Assembly: GCF_018691265.1 (NCBI RefSeq)
Contig: NW_024881316.1
Span: 8,492,819-8,556,818, forward strand
From: Tyto alba
Lineage: Eukaryota > Chordata > Aves > Strigiformes > Tytonidae
Length of the DNA stretch: 64,000 nucleotides
Reading direction: 5' to 3'
The notes beneath the pieces are model-generated. The model searched no databases, had not been told where the DNA came from, and saw nothing but the letters and a program-made list of their open reading frames with translations. Positions 12,701-25,488 of the stretch are shown one piece after another (within the stretch, counting starts at the first letter, position 1; the number at the start of each line of letters is the position of its first letter). A program made the translations under genes and the position numbers.

Positions 12701-15700
12701 AGTAGTGTCAACCAGAACACCGTCTCCAGTCACTGGGTGAGTGGTAACTGCAGTTACAGTGTGAATACTCTTAGCCTTTTATGGAGGGAGCTGACACTGC
12801 CTGCAGTTGGAGAGATGGCACAGAAATAAGTGATTCATTGATTGGATGTAATTACTATATAAGGCACGACTCCCAGACTTAATCTTGCTCACATACCATG
12901 ATCACCATTATTGCTATTGCAGCTAATGACATTCATGTAAGCAGCAGCTTTTACCCTTGTCTATACAGGAAACAGAACTGGGCTTTTAAGGCATCAGTTG
13001 TATTTTGCTCTAGTTCTTTGTCAGCAGTTTATTCTAGGCAAAATGTTAGTTATTAGTGTCTCTGAATGCTCAGTTAAAACAGAACTAAATCTTTCTGGGT
13101 AGAGATCCAGATTAAAATTAAGAATATAAAAAAATATAATTGCTAATTAAATTTATTACATTTTGCAGCTGGCAAAGGTACAAAGCATAGGCTTCGTGTG
13201 TGTGTGTCTTTTAAGAAAAGTGTGGGCAGAACACTTGTTTTCCACAAACTGTGGACCATATGCTAATTTTAGTACATATACTTCCACTGATGTCAAATGG
13301 ATTTTCTGATTCGTATCTGAAGATGCTTGTGGCTCTCTATATGCAAATAAGAGTAGACATTGTCCATTTTTTATATAAATTATGGACAGATTGAATTGGC
13401 ATGCTTTGAAGCCATATGTAGCTTCAAGCATTGATGTACAAGCGCATATTCCATAGCAATAGGTTGCTGAGGGTTCATACAGAGAGGTGGTGTGGATGGA
13501 AGGTTAGGCTATAATGCTTAATAGGCTTAAACTGATTCTGTGTTAAACATTTCATAACAAATGTGGCTCTGAAAACTGAACAAAAATTTTGTTTCAGACA
13601 CATATTTTTCTTTTCTGAAATGAATAAAAAACAACCAATCAAACAAAATCCCATGCACACATGCACCAGAAAACAGCTGTGATTTTTATAATGAAATTTT
13701 GCAGGCAATTAGCCTGGAATGTAGAATAATCAGTTTAAGTAATTTAAATTGGGCAAGATGTTGTGGTTTTAAAGCAACTACTCCACATTCTCAGAAGCTA
13801 CTTGCCATTGGGATATTTACTTTCCATTGAGTACTGCAGGTTCATAATATGCAATCTGTACTATTATTACAACACAGTGTGTCCATGTTCAAAGGAGCCA
13901 TTACCTTAATGCTGCAAAGTAACAAAAGTAGTGATTGCTTTTCATATATATAAAACATAAAAGATACTGATGTTGAAAAAGTGTTCCGTGAGCTTGCTTT
14001 AAAACTGCAGTAGAAGCTGCAGATCCCCTATAGCTATTTTAAATTATTGTGTGTACACATTCATACTACATGTGATAATGACCCTTGGGAAGACCATGAA
14101 AAATCTAACTCCACGTTATAGAAAATATCGACATTGAAGAAGCCTGCCAACCCAGTGCATTGTAACAGAAGGTCCCTATGTCTTTTTTTAATTTCCATGA
14201 TAAAAGAGATAAAATAAACAATAAAGAATTACCCTAAAATCACATTGACAAGTATGCTACATTTCCAGCACAAAACAGATAATACAGAATACACAATTTA
14301 TTTTAATGGGCTGCTTTCATAGTTAATTATTCTACTAGAGCTGCCATATGTCCAGGTTTTTCCTGACATGTCCACTTCTTCCTCGTGGAAATGGTGTCCA
14401 GGTGGAATCTGAGTATTTTGGACATTTTTTTTGAGTATTCCAGATGCCTGGCAGCTCAGTTGGAGGAGCAGCACAGACATATCGGCTACATATGGGCAGG
14501 TCAATGCATCTGATTTTATGTGCACATGCAGGCCATCTGTATAGCTCAGGTGCAGCAAGCCCAGTGCTTTCTAGATGTATTTCTTCTGGGAAATCCTGCA
14601 GAAAAAAAGAAGGTAAACCTATAAATTACTCAGGCTGAAAGTATACCTCCATTTATACTCTGTCAGAGAACTTCAGAATGAAGTATTCAGTCCCAGACAA
14701 TACTCTGGACTATTGCCATACTCTAGAGCTCTTCACCAAATAAATTATCATCTCCTGCAATGTCGTCTCTGCAGCCTTGTTGAGGTACTTACAAAAAGAT
14801 GAAGAGTGTAGTGCGGGGCCAAAAATGTTGACCCATGTAAAGCAGTGGGTGACCTTTTAAAGCCATCACATCATGACGACACAGCTCAGCAGAGCTCAGA
14901 CACAGCTGAGAGCATACCCTTAACTGGTAATTCACTGTTCAACTTCTTCACTGTACTAAGGTATTATAGCAAATACTGAATATAATATACTACTATTCAA
15001 GACCACTTCAGTACTCAGTCACAACAGTGTGAGACAATTCTTTATAAAATAAAACATCTTCTGCCCCAAAGAAATCTAAGTCAGTTTATATATAAAGTTA
15101 GGAATCTATTCACCACTAACACCTTGTCCCACATCTAGTCGGAACTTTAACATTCCTGACTCTAATGGGTTAAGTTAGCACCAGCTTAACACAACTTTTT
15201 TAACTTAGTGATTTAATAATGCATGGGGTCTTCAGCTCCAAAATTAGTAACAGATGGTGAGGTGGGATTCATTCCCAGTCCTCATGAGCACTTTGCTATA
15301 CTTTCTTTGCTCCAAAAGTGATTGAGAATGCAGCCCAGAAATATAGGTGTGCAGACTGCTTCTCATGGGGAAAGCCTGGTTTGTGCAGAATCCTCTTAAC
15401 CATTGCTGTACCTCACTGTTTTATAATATGTAAATCTGAGCTCAATAAATTTATGGATGAAAATTGAAGAGATGATTTCAAGAAATGTTATATACTTCAA
15501 TATTTCTAACTATTTCTGTGTCAGTAACTTACATTCTCAGTGCAGCCACAGCATTCTGAGAAATGTTTTAGCATATTGCTATGAATATTTTTTTTTCTTA
15601 AGAATTACCTGGCTATATATTGTATATAAGTAAGTGGGAAGTAAAAGTTAGTATTTTTATATTTTTCTCTATTTGTAGAATTTCTCCAAAATACTGCATG

Positions 15701-17177
15701 GTACCATACAAGAAAATTGTTACAATCCAAGAAAATATTTTAAAGTAACCTGTGTTTGATGAAAAAAAACCCCAACATATATATATAATTTTGAAACAGT
15801 ACCCATAGAGAGTATTGTCTGATAAAATACAGCGTGACTTCCTACCTACCCTTCTTTCCACTATCATGTCTCAAAGGAAGCCCCTTTCTTCTGTTTACCT
15901 TTTGAATCATAGATACCCTCCAGTCCTATAAGCCTATCATTTATTTTTATTTCTTTCTGTTATCCACAAAGTCTCCAGTCCATTTTGCTTTTCTCCTAAC
16001 AACACAAACATTAATCTACTAAAACTAAAAAAAAAAAAATAATCTCAATTTCTTCTACTTTTGAGTTAATTGATCATTGTTTATAAAATCTTTCTTAATT
16101 TTTTTCTCTAACCTAAACTCTATTTTCCATCTTTTCCTCTTAGGTACAGTGAAACAATTCTTGCTACAGTTTCTAATTACCCTTTTTTGCCAGACCCCAT
16201 TCTATCTTAATCTGTCAGCTGTGTTTAATATTACTGACCTTTCCTTAAATCTTGTCTCACTTAGCTTCTGAGGTGTTTTGCTGGATCCTCTCCTGCTTCT
16301 AACAACTGTCCTTTCAGTACATTTGTCAAAGGAGAAACCTCAGTGTGGTGGATCTAGACACTGTGTTCTAGATTACCTTCTTTTCCTCTTTAATTCTCTC
16401 TCTGCAGGTAATTTTACCTTCAGATGCAAACTGATTTTTTTCTTTCTCTGTTATGACAGATCACGGTTCTACTTTGGTGACACCTGTCTTCTCCTGTACA
16501 AATCAAAATACTGTTTCATCTCACATACATTTGTGAAGATATCTAGTCTTCAGCTCAGACTCCATATGGCTAAAATAAGTTCTTGTTCTTCCTCTTAAAG
16601 ACTACCTCAATTTTTTCCTTTCTGTTGAAAAAAACAATAGAAGACATATCTGTCAATCAGACCTATCAGCTAACCATCACAGACACCGGTAGGGACAGTT
16701 AAAGCTGAGCAGTCATTTAGACTTCCTTAACAATTTATGAAGATTAATAGATACTTCTAGGACAATTTAATTTTCTCTAGATCTTTGTTTGGAGACTGTA
16801 TCTAAATCATTTGAAATATCTCTTGCTTGTAGCCTTTTCTATCCTTCTATCAATTTCAGCAGGTTCCTGTCATCTGGCATTTCAGTTAGCGTAACATATT
16901 TCTCCCATACCTGCCTTAAAACAGGTAAACATTCTCTTTCAGTACATTCAAAATGGTTCTGTAAAGATTTTGTCAATAGATTGACACTTTGACCAACCCA
17001 ACCCACCCCTTTGTGTCTTTCTCTTGGCTTTCCCTTCTTTCTTACACTGAAATCTGGCTATCTGCTTTCACATTCAAGGAAGGGCCTTTCATGGTTTATC
17101 CTAGCCATTTTCATTCTTTTAAATGCAGTTGCTTAATTTTTCTAATTTTTCTGTCAGGTCCTTCATGTTTTTTTCCT

Positions 17178-17180
<3 letters not shown>

Positions 17181-17208
<28 letters not shown>
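17181..17208. repeat. Poly-T tract (T28)
   Basis: An uninterrupted T run in pyrimidine-rich intergenic DNA. Confidence 0.9.
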
Positions 17209-17211
<3 letters not shown>

Positions 17212-17745
17212 TAATATTTGGAAAAATATTCTTGTGAACATCTGCAATCTTAATTCACTATCTTCCTTTAAAAGTTAAACCTCTCCTTTTCCCTGATGCC
17301 TTCAAAACACTTCCCAACTATCTAGCTGCTAGTGCTGAGCCAACTGCCTGCAATGCTAACCAATGTGCCTTATTTTCCTACTGTAAAAATATGAGGTTGA
17401 ATATTTTCCTTAATGGTGACTTCAGTTGTTCGAAGTGGTCAAAAATTCATAAAACAATATACTCATTGTTTGAGGGAAGTGGTATGAAAGTGGGGAAAAA
17501 AGTAATTTAATCAATGACAAGGAATTTTAATGAAGCTCAGCACCTGTATGAAGATTGGGTTAATTAAATACAAAAATTATAAGACTGAAAAATCAACAAA
17601 CCAAAACTAATATTACAAAAAAAAAAAAATCTAAATATTGAATGAAATAGTCTGGGATAGTATATTCTATCTGTAACCTCATTTCTCAAAACTTTGAAAA
17701 GAAAATCTTTTCTTGATGGATGGACTCAGTAGTGAGCCTGGGGGG

Positions 17746-17773
17746 AAAAAAAAAAAAAAAAAAAAAAAAAAAA
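17746..17773. repeat. Poly-A tract (A28)
   Basis: An uninterrupted A run immediately preceded by a short G run. No retroelement body was recognised upstream. Confidence 0.9.
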
Positions 17774-18499
17774 GATACTATTCCTCTTGTTCTTATTGTT
17801 ATCATAATTGTCATCAAGACTCTTCCATTAAGGACTCATGATCAGCAGGATGTCCACATTAAGGACACCTGACCAGTGGTCAGGTCAATTCTGAGAGCAA
17901 TCACAATGGCAGCAGAAATGGAATGGCCCAGATATTTCAGCATAGCCTTAGCAAGAGCAATGAAGGAGATGGACATGGCCAGATCAGTCACACAACATCC
18001 TGGAACAGCTAATGAGAGTCTGGAGCAGAAACCGTGATATTAGAACTGACTGATCCTCTTGAAAACATCTTGGGAAGACAGACCTCTAAAAGATTCATTA
18101 CACTCAACTTTTACTATCCCATCTCTATTTTCATTTGTGACTTTTTAAAGGAGGAAAATAGGTATTACCACACTGATTAATTCAAAATTCACAAGCAGAG
18201 GTAGTACTATGTTTTTCCAGCATGAGAGAATGAGGCTGCATCTAACTGAGTATTGAAGGTATCTACTCCAGAGAACAATTCATGATCTGCAAGTCAGGTT
18301 GTGCCTGCTGAGTGCCTCACATCCACTCAGCTCAAAATTAGCTTCCTCTAGAGTAGACTAGTCCTGTTCACACAATGTAACACTTAGATGGAATTTCCTG
18401 TGGGTCCTATGTGGTACACCTTTGGAGGAACAGTGAAAAGGCTATTGTTTTCTTCTTTATTTTTGGTGCTGATTTGGGTTACTTTTTGTTGTTTGGAGG

Positions 18500-18530
18500 T
18501 TTTGTTTTTGTTTTGTTTTGTTTTGTTTTT
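18500..18530. repeat. (TTTTG)n simple repeat
   Basis: About six imperfect TTTTG units. It is a plain microsatellite in intergenic DNA. Confidence 0.85.
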
Positions 18531-21500
18531 CTGGCTCAAAGAGCTTTAAATAATGTAAAGGCCTTATTGCACTGCTGAGTTTTATAATGTAAATCAAGAC
18601 TGTGTTAGGTCTTTCCTAAACATTAACTGCTTGTTAGTGATTGGATTATGTTAATGTGCTTGATTTTCTGAGCCCATTCATTCCTTTAAAATGAAACCAG
18701 TGGGTATTATTTGCTAATGTTACATAGTTTGTATTGTTAATTAAATGATAGTACAATCAAATTTCAGAGACAAATTAACATTTAGTTTGTTCTAGAAGCA
18801 CAAATATTTCCTTTAGGGAACTTGGTAGTCTTTTCCTCTAATTGTCTTCATTGTCCTAGAAGAATGTAAGTTCCCTGGTAACTTACAGATGTTTTACTGT
18901 TTTGTTTGTTTTGTTTTTGTTTTTTAATTGTTGTCCATTGTATAAATAATTACCTATTGACTAGGCCACAGAGAAACAAATGAAAGTCTAGGACCTGCTA
19001 GAAGAAGAGACACCCAGCAGGGATTCATATCACCCAACGTTGGCTTGCTTCCATAAAGATTAGTTTTAAATAATAGTTTAAACTTCCTTTACCATCAGCA
19101 GAGAAATATTCACATCTCAAACTAATCCTTAGATAGGTCTTCAGACTGTTTTTATGACCTGACATTGACTACAGAGGGATCCTAGAAGATGGCTTAAACA
19201 AAATGACTACTGTTCATATGTCTAAAACCAAGCCACATAAAACTTGCTCTTAAATTTTAGCTTGTGCTTTGTTGAAAATGTCAGTGCGATACACAAAGCA
19301 GAAAAGCTGTAATGTGGAAGACTGGAGGAAGAGCAATTAATTGACTGCCAATATCCACAGAGCTTGTGTTTATGATTCAATTCAAAGAGATAATACATCA
19401 AAACCTTGGCCTCCTAGGTCCCAGAGAGGTGGTAGCAGCAGTAGGGTTACCAGAAGCAAGTATCACCACTTCAGCCATTAGGGGACTTTCTTGATTTTCT
19501 GAATGGTGCTCACACACACACACACACAAAAATTGTGTCAAGAATGCTGAACTGGACTGTTACAGTGTCTCTTTTTCTCCTTTTTTGCTTTTTTTTTTTT
19601 TTTTTTTCAATTTTTTTGCTTCAGCAAAAACTATTTATTAAACTTAATCCAAGTTCAAATGTTTTCCAATGCCCTAAGGTTTTACTTTGTGTTAGAAAAA
19701 AGATCCACTTAAATACTTTCATCTAGCTCTGAAAAGAAGTGTGCCAAATGTAGCTGAAAGAGGACCAAAAATATGTTCTGTCTTGGAGACTTTCCACTGT
19801 CCAAGTGGAGGTAATATCTAAGATTGTATCTCTTTTTCTCTCCTCTTACCAAAAATTATTTCCCTTTAGTCTGATGCAAACTGGTAGCATTTTGGTAGCT
19901 TGTATTCTTTCTTACCTTTTGAACCATAAGAGTTCTTAAAACCTTTTAATTCCCTTGTCTTTTGTCCATGAAAGTTCTTGAATTAATTCCTATGACTTCT
20001 TCCTTGGACAAAAGACTTACTGATGGCATATCTAATAGATGGACTAAAATTCTGGACAGTACTAATAGAAAGAGCAATCTGAACACAAGTCAGTTTAATC
20101 ATCCTCAGGAGAAGCAGACCATGCTTTGAGCCCAGCTCAGTGACCATTAGTTCAGCAATCCCAAATTTGGAATACCTTCTAAACTGTAGGCCTCCATCCT
20201 AATATTCTCATGATCCTGCCATAATTCATCACAGCTAATTATATTAACTTTCTCAATTTCATGCCATATGCTTCACTATTTCCATAAGAGGAGTCAAGAT
20301 TTCGAAAGAACAGTCTCTTATTTAAGGCTGAATGTACTCAATTATTTAATTATTTTATTTATTTTATCATTGTATCCCACTTAGCTTACCCCTCTGATGA
20401 TATAGTCACATTACCATCAGCAGGTAAGAAGAAAATTATTTTTCTCTGGCTTTTTCTTTGTCCTCCTTTTGTAAAACTCAGTTAAACAGTGTTTTCCCTT
20501 TCACAGCTGAGAACCCTGCCCAATGATACGGCTGAAGTTAAAACTAGTTGAAAGGGAGTGTGAGCTTTTGTTAGGATCTGGCTGGAAATCGTTGCTTAGT
20601 GGAAGGCAAAAGTGTTCCTACTTTTTCCACAAACACTTTACAAGGCAAGGAACTTTAAAGAGGGATGACAGCAAAAACTATTGGAAGATTAATGAGGATC
20701 CCTGCAGCCTGGTCTTTTATGGATCACCAGGTTTTCTTTCATCAGCCATATTTACTCAGCAAGTAAATCTACTGCTAAAAAATATGAAAAGCTCTTCCAC
20801 AATCCTGCTTAAAGGTAAGAGACCCTAAACAAAAGAGTTAACAGCATTCTACCAACAAAGAAAGCCCTGAGGGCGGGGAGAGGGGAAAAAACCCTTAGGG
20901 AAACCTTCATTTTGCTTGTCAATTAGTCATTTTGCTATTCACTGCCGAGCAGCTCCTGAACTATCTTTTCTCACAAATGGAAAGAAAGCAACACAGGGTG
21001 GTTAATCATATTACTGCATTGATCTTTCATTAAGCAATATGCTGAACCTCTTGGATTGTTATTAAAACCAAAATACATTTATGGCATACAGCGTGTATAT
21101 CTAGCCTTTTGGATCAAAGTGTCTTCTGAGACTGTCACATGCTAATGATGAGGGGAGTTGAGCCTAGCAAACTTCACATTTATCAGGGGAAACAAAATTG
21201 TGTGTATTATACATTTTTAATGACTTGTCTCAGTCTTGATGTTAACTTGTAATAAATTACATTTGTAACTTATTACAGCAAATGCAATTTGTAATGATAC
21301 AAAATAGTTCATGGAAATAACATTCTATTGACAGAATTTTCTCATGCGTTTCTACTATATTCTTGATGACATGGTGGTGATTCACACCCTATTAAAAATG
21401 ATCATTCAAAACAGACCACTCCTATTCCAGGCCAAAAGCTCTTTCTTGTGCTCTGCTCATCATCAGCAAAGCTCCCCAACATGAGAAAAGCTCCCTAATC

Positions 21501-24500
21501 CCTGAGAATCAAGTCCAGAGGGTAAATTAGGCTCCTACCAAAGTTTTAGCGGAAAGCTAGTCCCTTTACTACATCTTTACTAAGAAACTAATCAGGGCCA
21601 GGGCATAGCTTTAAGTAGAAAGCTGTACTTGCCATCCAGGGCTCAGAGATGGGGCTGTTGGGGTTTGGGGTGGCCAGCACTGGATCAGGTGGGTGACACG
21701 CAGCCGGGACTGGTTGCAGGAGTCACTAATTCCACCCTCTTTTAGGATGGAGGAGTTGCAAACCATGCTGTGCCACTTGATTTCAGGCGTAAAGAATAGG
21801 CCGTGGCCCATTGTATTTACTAATGTGGATGTAGCTTTTGTTTGTTTTCTGCCATACTTAAAAGCTACATATATATTTGGTGATGCGCCTCACTTTTCAA
21901 ATCACCTCTATACCTATTGAACCATTCTTTTTGCAGTATTTTCACCATAATAATGCTCAATATGTAATTAAAGTTGATTACTGGTTTTTTTTTGAAACAA
22001 ACCTTCTTTATTAAAATTAACAAATAAGATGGAAACCAGCTTCTACCTAGGGTATTTCTCTGAAAAAAGAAAAATAATCTGGTTTTATTTTTGTCATTTC
22101 TCTTTGAAAGAAAATAAAATCCCACCACCATCAAAACACTTCAAATATAAAAATACTTTCATTTTTTCTTTTGAGTTTTCCTACAGAAAATATGAGAAAA
22201 CCAAAAGTGTGGAATTTTCAGCACAAACTAAAGCTTCATTTTTATGCACAACCATCAGCCACATGCCTTAGGAGACAGAAAATCCTGCAGAGTACCGGGT
22301 TCCTTACAAATATACCACCATAAGATACAAAATCTATGTTTGTGCTTAGGTCCAATGGTCTGTTACAGAGGACAGGCTATGATACTAGCAGAAAATCAGA
22401 CAATGTTAGATAATCAAATCAGCAAAGTTTATACCGTAACATTTTCATTTACATTCCATGGCTGGTGAGACTCGTGTAAAATCTGTGGTGATTTAAACAT
22501 TTTTTTTTGTTGTTCAAAACGTGCGACAGAAGGCACAATCAGAGAATCTTCTGTATTTTCTTCAAAGGCACATCAGAGCTTCTCTCTTCTCTAAACTGCC
22601 TTCAGCCTGCACCGCAACTGTGCTCTATCCACGGATATGCACAAGTGCGCATAGGGGAGAAGAGTGGCAAACCAAGCACAGCTTGCTAGTTATGGATCAA
22701 AATCAGCTAAAACCAGACATTCTCACAAGCTGATATCATGTTTTCCTGTCACTCCAAGCTACCCTATGGGGCTGTTTTCATTCCAGTTTTGCTCCTAACT
22801 TTAGTCCTATTCAGAGGCAAGAAATCCTGTAACATATGTTCATTGATGCTTTCAGTTTGAGGCAGCGAAACTGGTAAATAATACCAGTAAAGATTCAAAC
22901 AAACAGAAGTCAACACGGACTCATGTGACCAGGCTGGGGAAAACACAGCCGAATGTGGTCAAGCCTGCTAAATCTCCAGGGTCTTGTAATTTTCCCTGCA
23001 TGTCTGCAAGAAAGAAGCAATTTCGCCATCAATATTTTGGGTGTGCTTATGTTTCCATCCCCAAAGACTTAGTATCACAGACAGCAAGTACTGGGCCAGC
23101 CCTGACAACTCACATGCTATTACTATGTAATATATACCTTCAGTCAAGCTAGGCTAATAAAAAAAAAAGAGTAATTCAAATGCAGCATATTCAAATGAAC
23201 TCTGCAGTGAAAGAATGAGCTAAATGACCTTTTTGATAACATTTGCGTGTGAGTCATTAAGTGGCTGCAGTGCTTAGGAGGAATATTGTTCAGCAATTCC
23301 TCTTCATTTCCACTGATTAGACTATTGGTTAACAATAGTCTGCAAACATTTATGTATGTTTTGACTAATGAATCGCTGACTGCTTCTGTTAAAGTTTGGA
23401 TGGATCAATAATTTTCAGGTCAGAAGTGATGTGTGTAAACCTCACCCATATTATGAAGTTACTTCTATTAGTCAATATTGTCAGTAAGTGGCTCATCATC
23501 TAGGTCCTACAGTATTGATTCTAGTCCATAACAGAGTTGAAATAACAGAATAAAGGGAAATAATCTTCTTTTTAAGAATACTTATATGTATTAAAATAGA
23601 TGCAACTTTTGAAATCAGTAAGAATCTGCATAAATAACCTTTACATTTTTCACCTATCACATCTTCCCGTCTCAGAAATGATCAGCAATCACAAGTACAT
23701 TTACCTGTGAAAGTTTATGAAAATTTACTGTTTCACTACTCTACTTCTCATTACCCCCTAAAACACAGAAAAGATGCACTGCATACTGCAGACAGGCCTG
23801 TACTCCATTTTGAACTTTTACAGATGTTCATTAAATTTATATTTTTTTTTTAATAAAATACCACTGTTTAAATGCCTGGAAAAGAAGAGAATACTTGCTA
23901 AAGAAAATGCTATTAAATACTTCCTGGTCTGTTCACTGGACCCACTTTCCCTTATTACCATTTTATTTGCTTTCACCCCTTTTCGATTTAGTTATGATAT
24001 TCTCAGATTATAGCATCATATTTTAGATAGTTTCTACTGTCCTCAGCATGGCCAATGTTGTATAAAGACAAACAGCAAATGAGAAAAAAATAACACAACA
24101 TAATTACTCTCCACCTGCAGAGAAACTGTAATACTATGTAACTTTCTCCTGAATGAAATAGAAAGGGTTTTTTTCTATTTCTCCACAATACCTTAATCAT
24201 GAACTGTCCAGATGAATCAGGCTATCAGCCTGGACCTTAGCTGTCACAAATGCTGCTTCTGAAAGAAACCACAAGATCATACATTTTGTTCTTCACATCT
24301 TCTACGAAAACAACAGGTTTGTAATTTTCAGCACAACAGTAATAATGCCATCAGTAATAATGCTATTGTATTTTTTAATATCTTCCTTCTGTGAGCATTC
24401 TTTTATTTTTTTACTACCTATTCAAATCTATTTTCTTGCTAATTCAGCTTGAATTTTAGCTTCAGGGCTCCTATTTCCCATTAGCCAGCCAAGCTTGCCA

Positions 24501-25380
24501 TACAAGAGGAAGTGAGGGGTGTGCTTAGTGGAAGCACGTGCCATATCACTGGACGCATAAATCACACAGGCCAGCGTCTTATTCAGTCACTGGAAGGACT
24601 GTCAGGTTCACTTGCAGTAGCTGGTAGGTTCATTTGCAGGCTGATTTACTAGGTAGCAGGCAGTGATCTTCAGCGTGTGCCTATTCCAAGGCTACTACTA
24701 TGAAAAGAACACAGTTTTTCAGCAGTAGTGGATCAAAGAATATTTTATTCTTCTCTTATGAAAGCTCACCCAGGACAGCCAGACAAAACTGTACCTCTCC
24801 TGGAACAGTGCCTTTTCCTGTTAATATACCAGGAATTTGTTAGGTATATGATGTGCAGATGCCAGCATATGTCTATGCACTAGTCATTCAAGGCTACCAG
24901 CTCTAGAGGTAACACGGCCTTTGTCAGCTTGAAGGTCTGGCCTTCTGAAGCTGGATTCCTCCATTTGGTACTGGCAAACTTCACCCTGACTGAGATTTCA
25001 GATCAGTCCATACCAACCTCTAGTTATCTCATCAGTCTGAATGGCCTCAAAGTCTATGTCTGTATTAGTAAATAAAACAGCATTGGTGAATGTTGCCAAA
25101 CACTGATTATTTACACTGTCAGAGCAGAATCTGGCCAGACCAGCTAGCACTTTCCTGAGTGATTCCTGGGCATGGGCAGGTGCAATTCCCCATGGGCAGC
25201 CTGGATGTGGCTGCCTGATTTGGTGGTTCAGCCAGCTGAATGGGATATAAAAACTCCTCTACCAGAAAACCGGTGACAGAGAACCGTCACAGACATGGCT
25301 TACCAAGACAGACTTGGACAAAGCGGCTAAAAACATTGTCAGAACCCAGAAAACTAGGACTTCCTTACTGTGAGATTAAT

Positions 25381-25488
25381 ATCATAGAATCATAGAATAT
25401 CTTGGGCTGGAAGGGACCTTGAAAAGGTCATCTAGTCCAACCTCCCTGCAATGAGCAGGGACATCTTCAACCAGACCAGGTTGCTCAG
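25381..25488 (-). mobile_element. CR1 LINE, 5'-truncated 3' end
   Basis: The segment begins with two copies of atcatagaat/catagaat. On the minus strand this is the (ATTCTATG)n tail diagnostic of CR1 retrotransposon 3' ends. It continues with the characteristic 'gggctggaagggacctt', 'catctagtccaacc', 'gagcagggacatcttcaac' and 'accaggttgctca' blocks of the CR1 3' UTR. Only about 108 bp remain, so it is a typical 5'-truncated, dead insertion. CR1 is the dominant LINE of birds and is also present in crocodilians and turtles. It shows much less divergence than the fragment at 5.3 kb and so is probably a younger copy. Confidence 0.93.

Larger units (their letters stand above)
12701..25380. other. 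Intergenic DNA without recognised genes
   Basis: No coding region is supported. Visible items are simple-sequence tracts: T28 at 17181-17208, A28 at 17746-17773, a TTTTG-type run at 18500-18530, a short CA run near 19511-19527 and T-rich sequence near 19588-19608. A small palindrome (ctgaccagtggtcag) lies near 17869-17883. A 'ggatataaaaac' TATA-like motif lies near 25240 and is discussed under findings. No RNA gene was recognised. Confidence 0.55.

Noticed and set aside
20523..20828. 101-codon open frame
   Set aside because: Isolated and single-exon in AT-rich intergenic DNA, with no recognisable motif.
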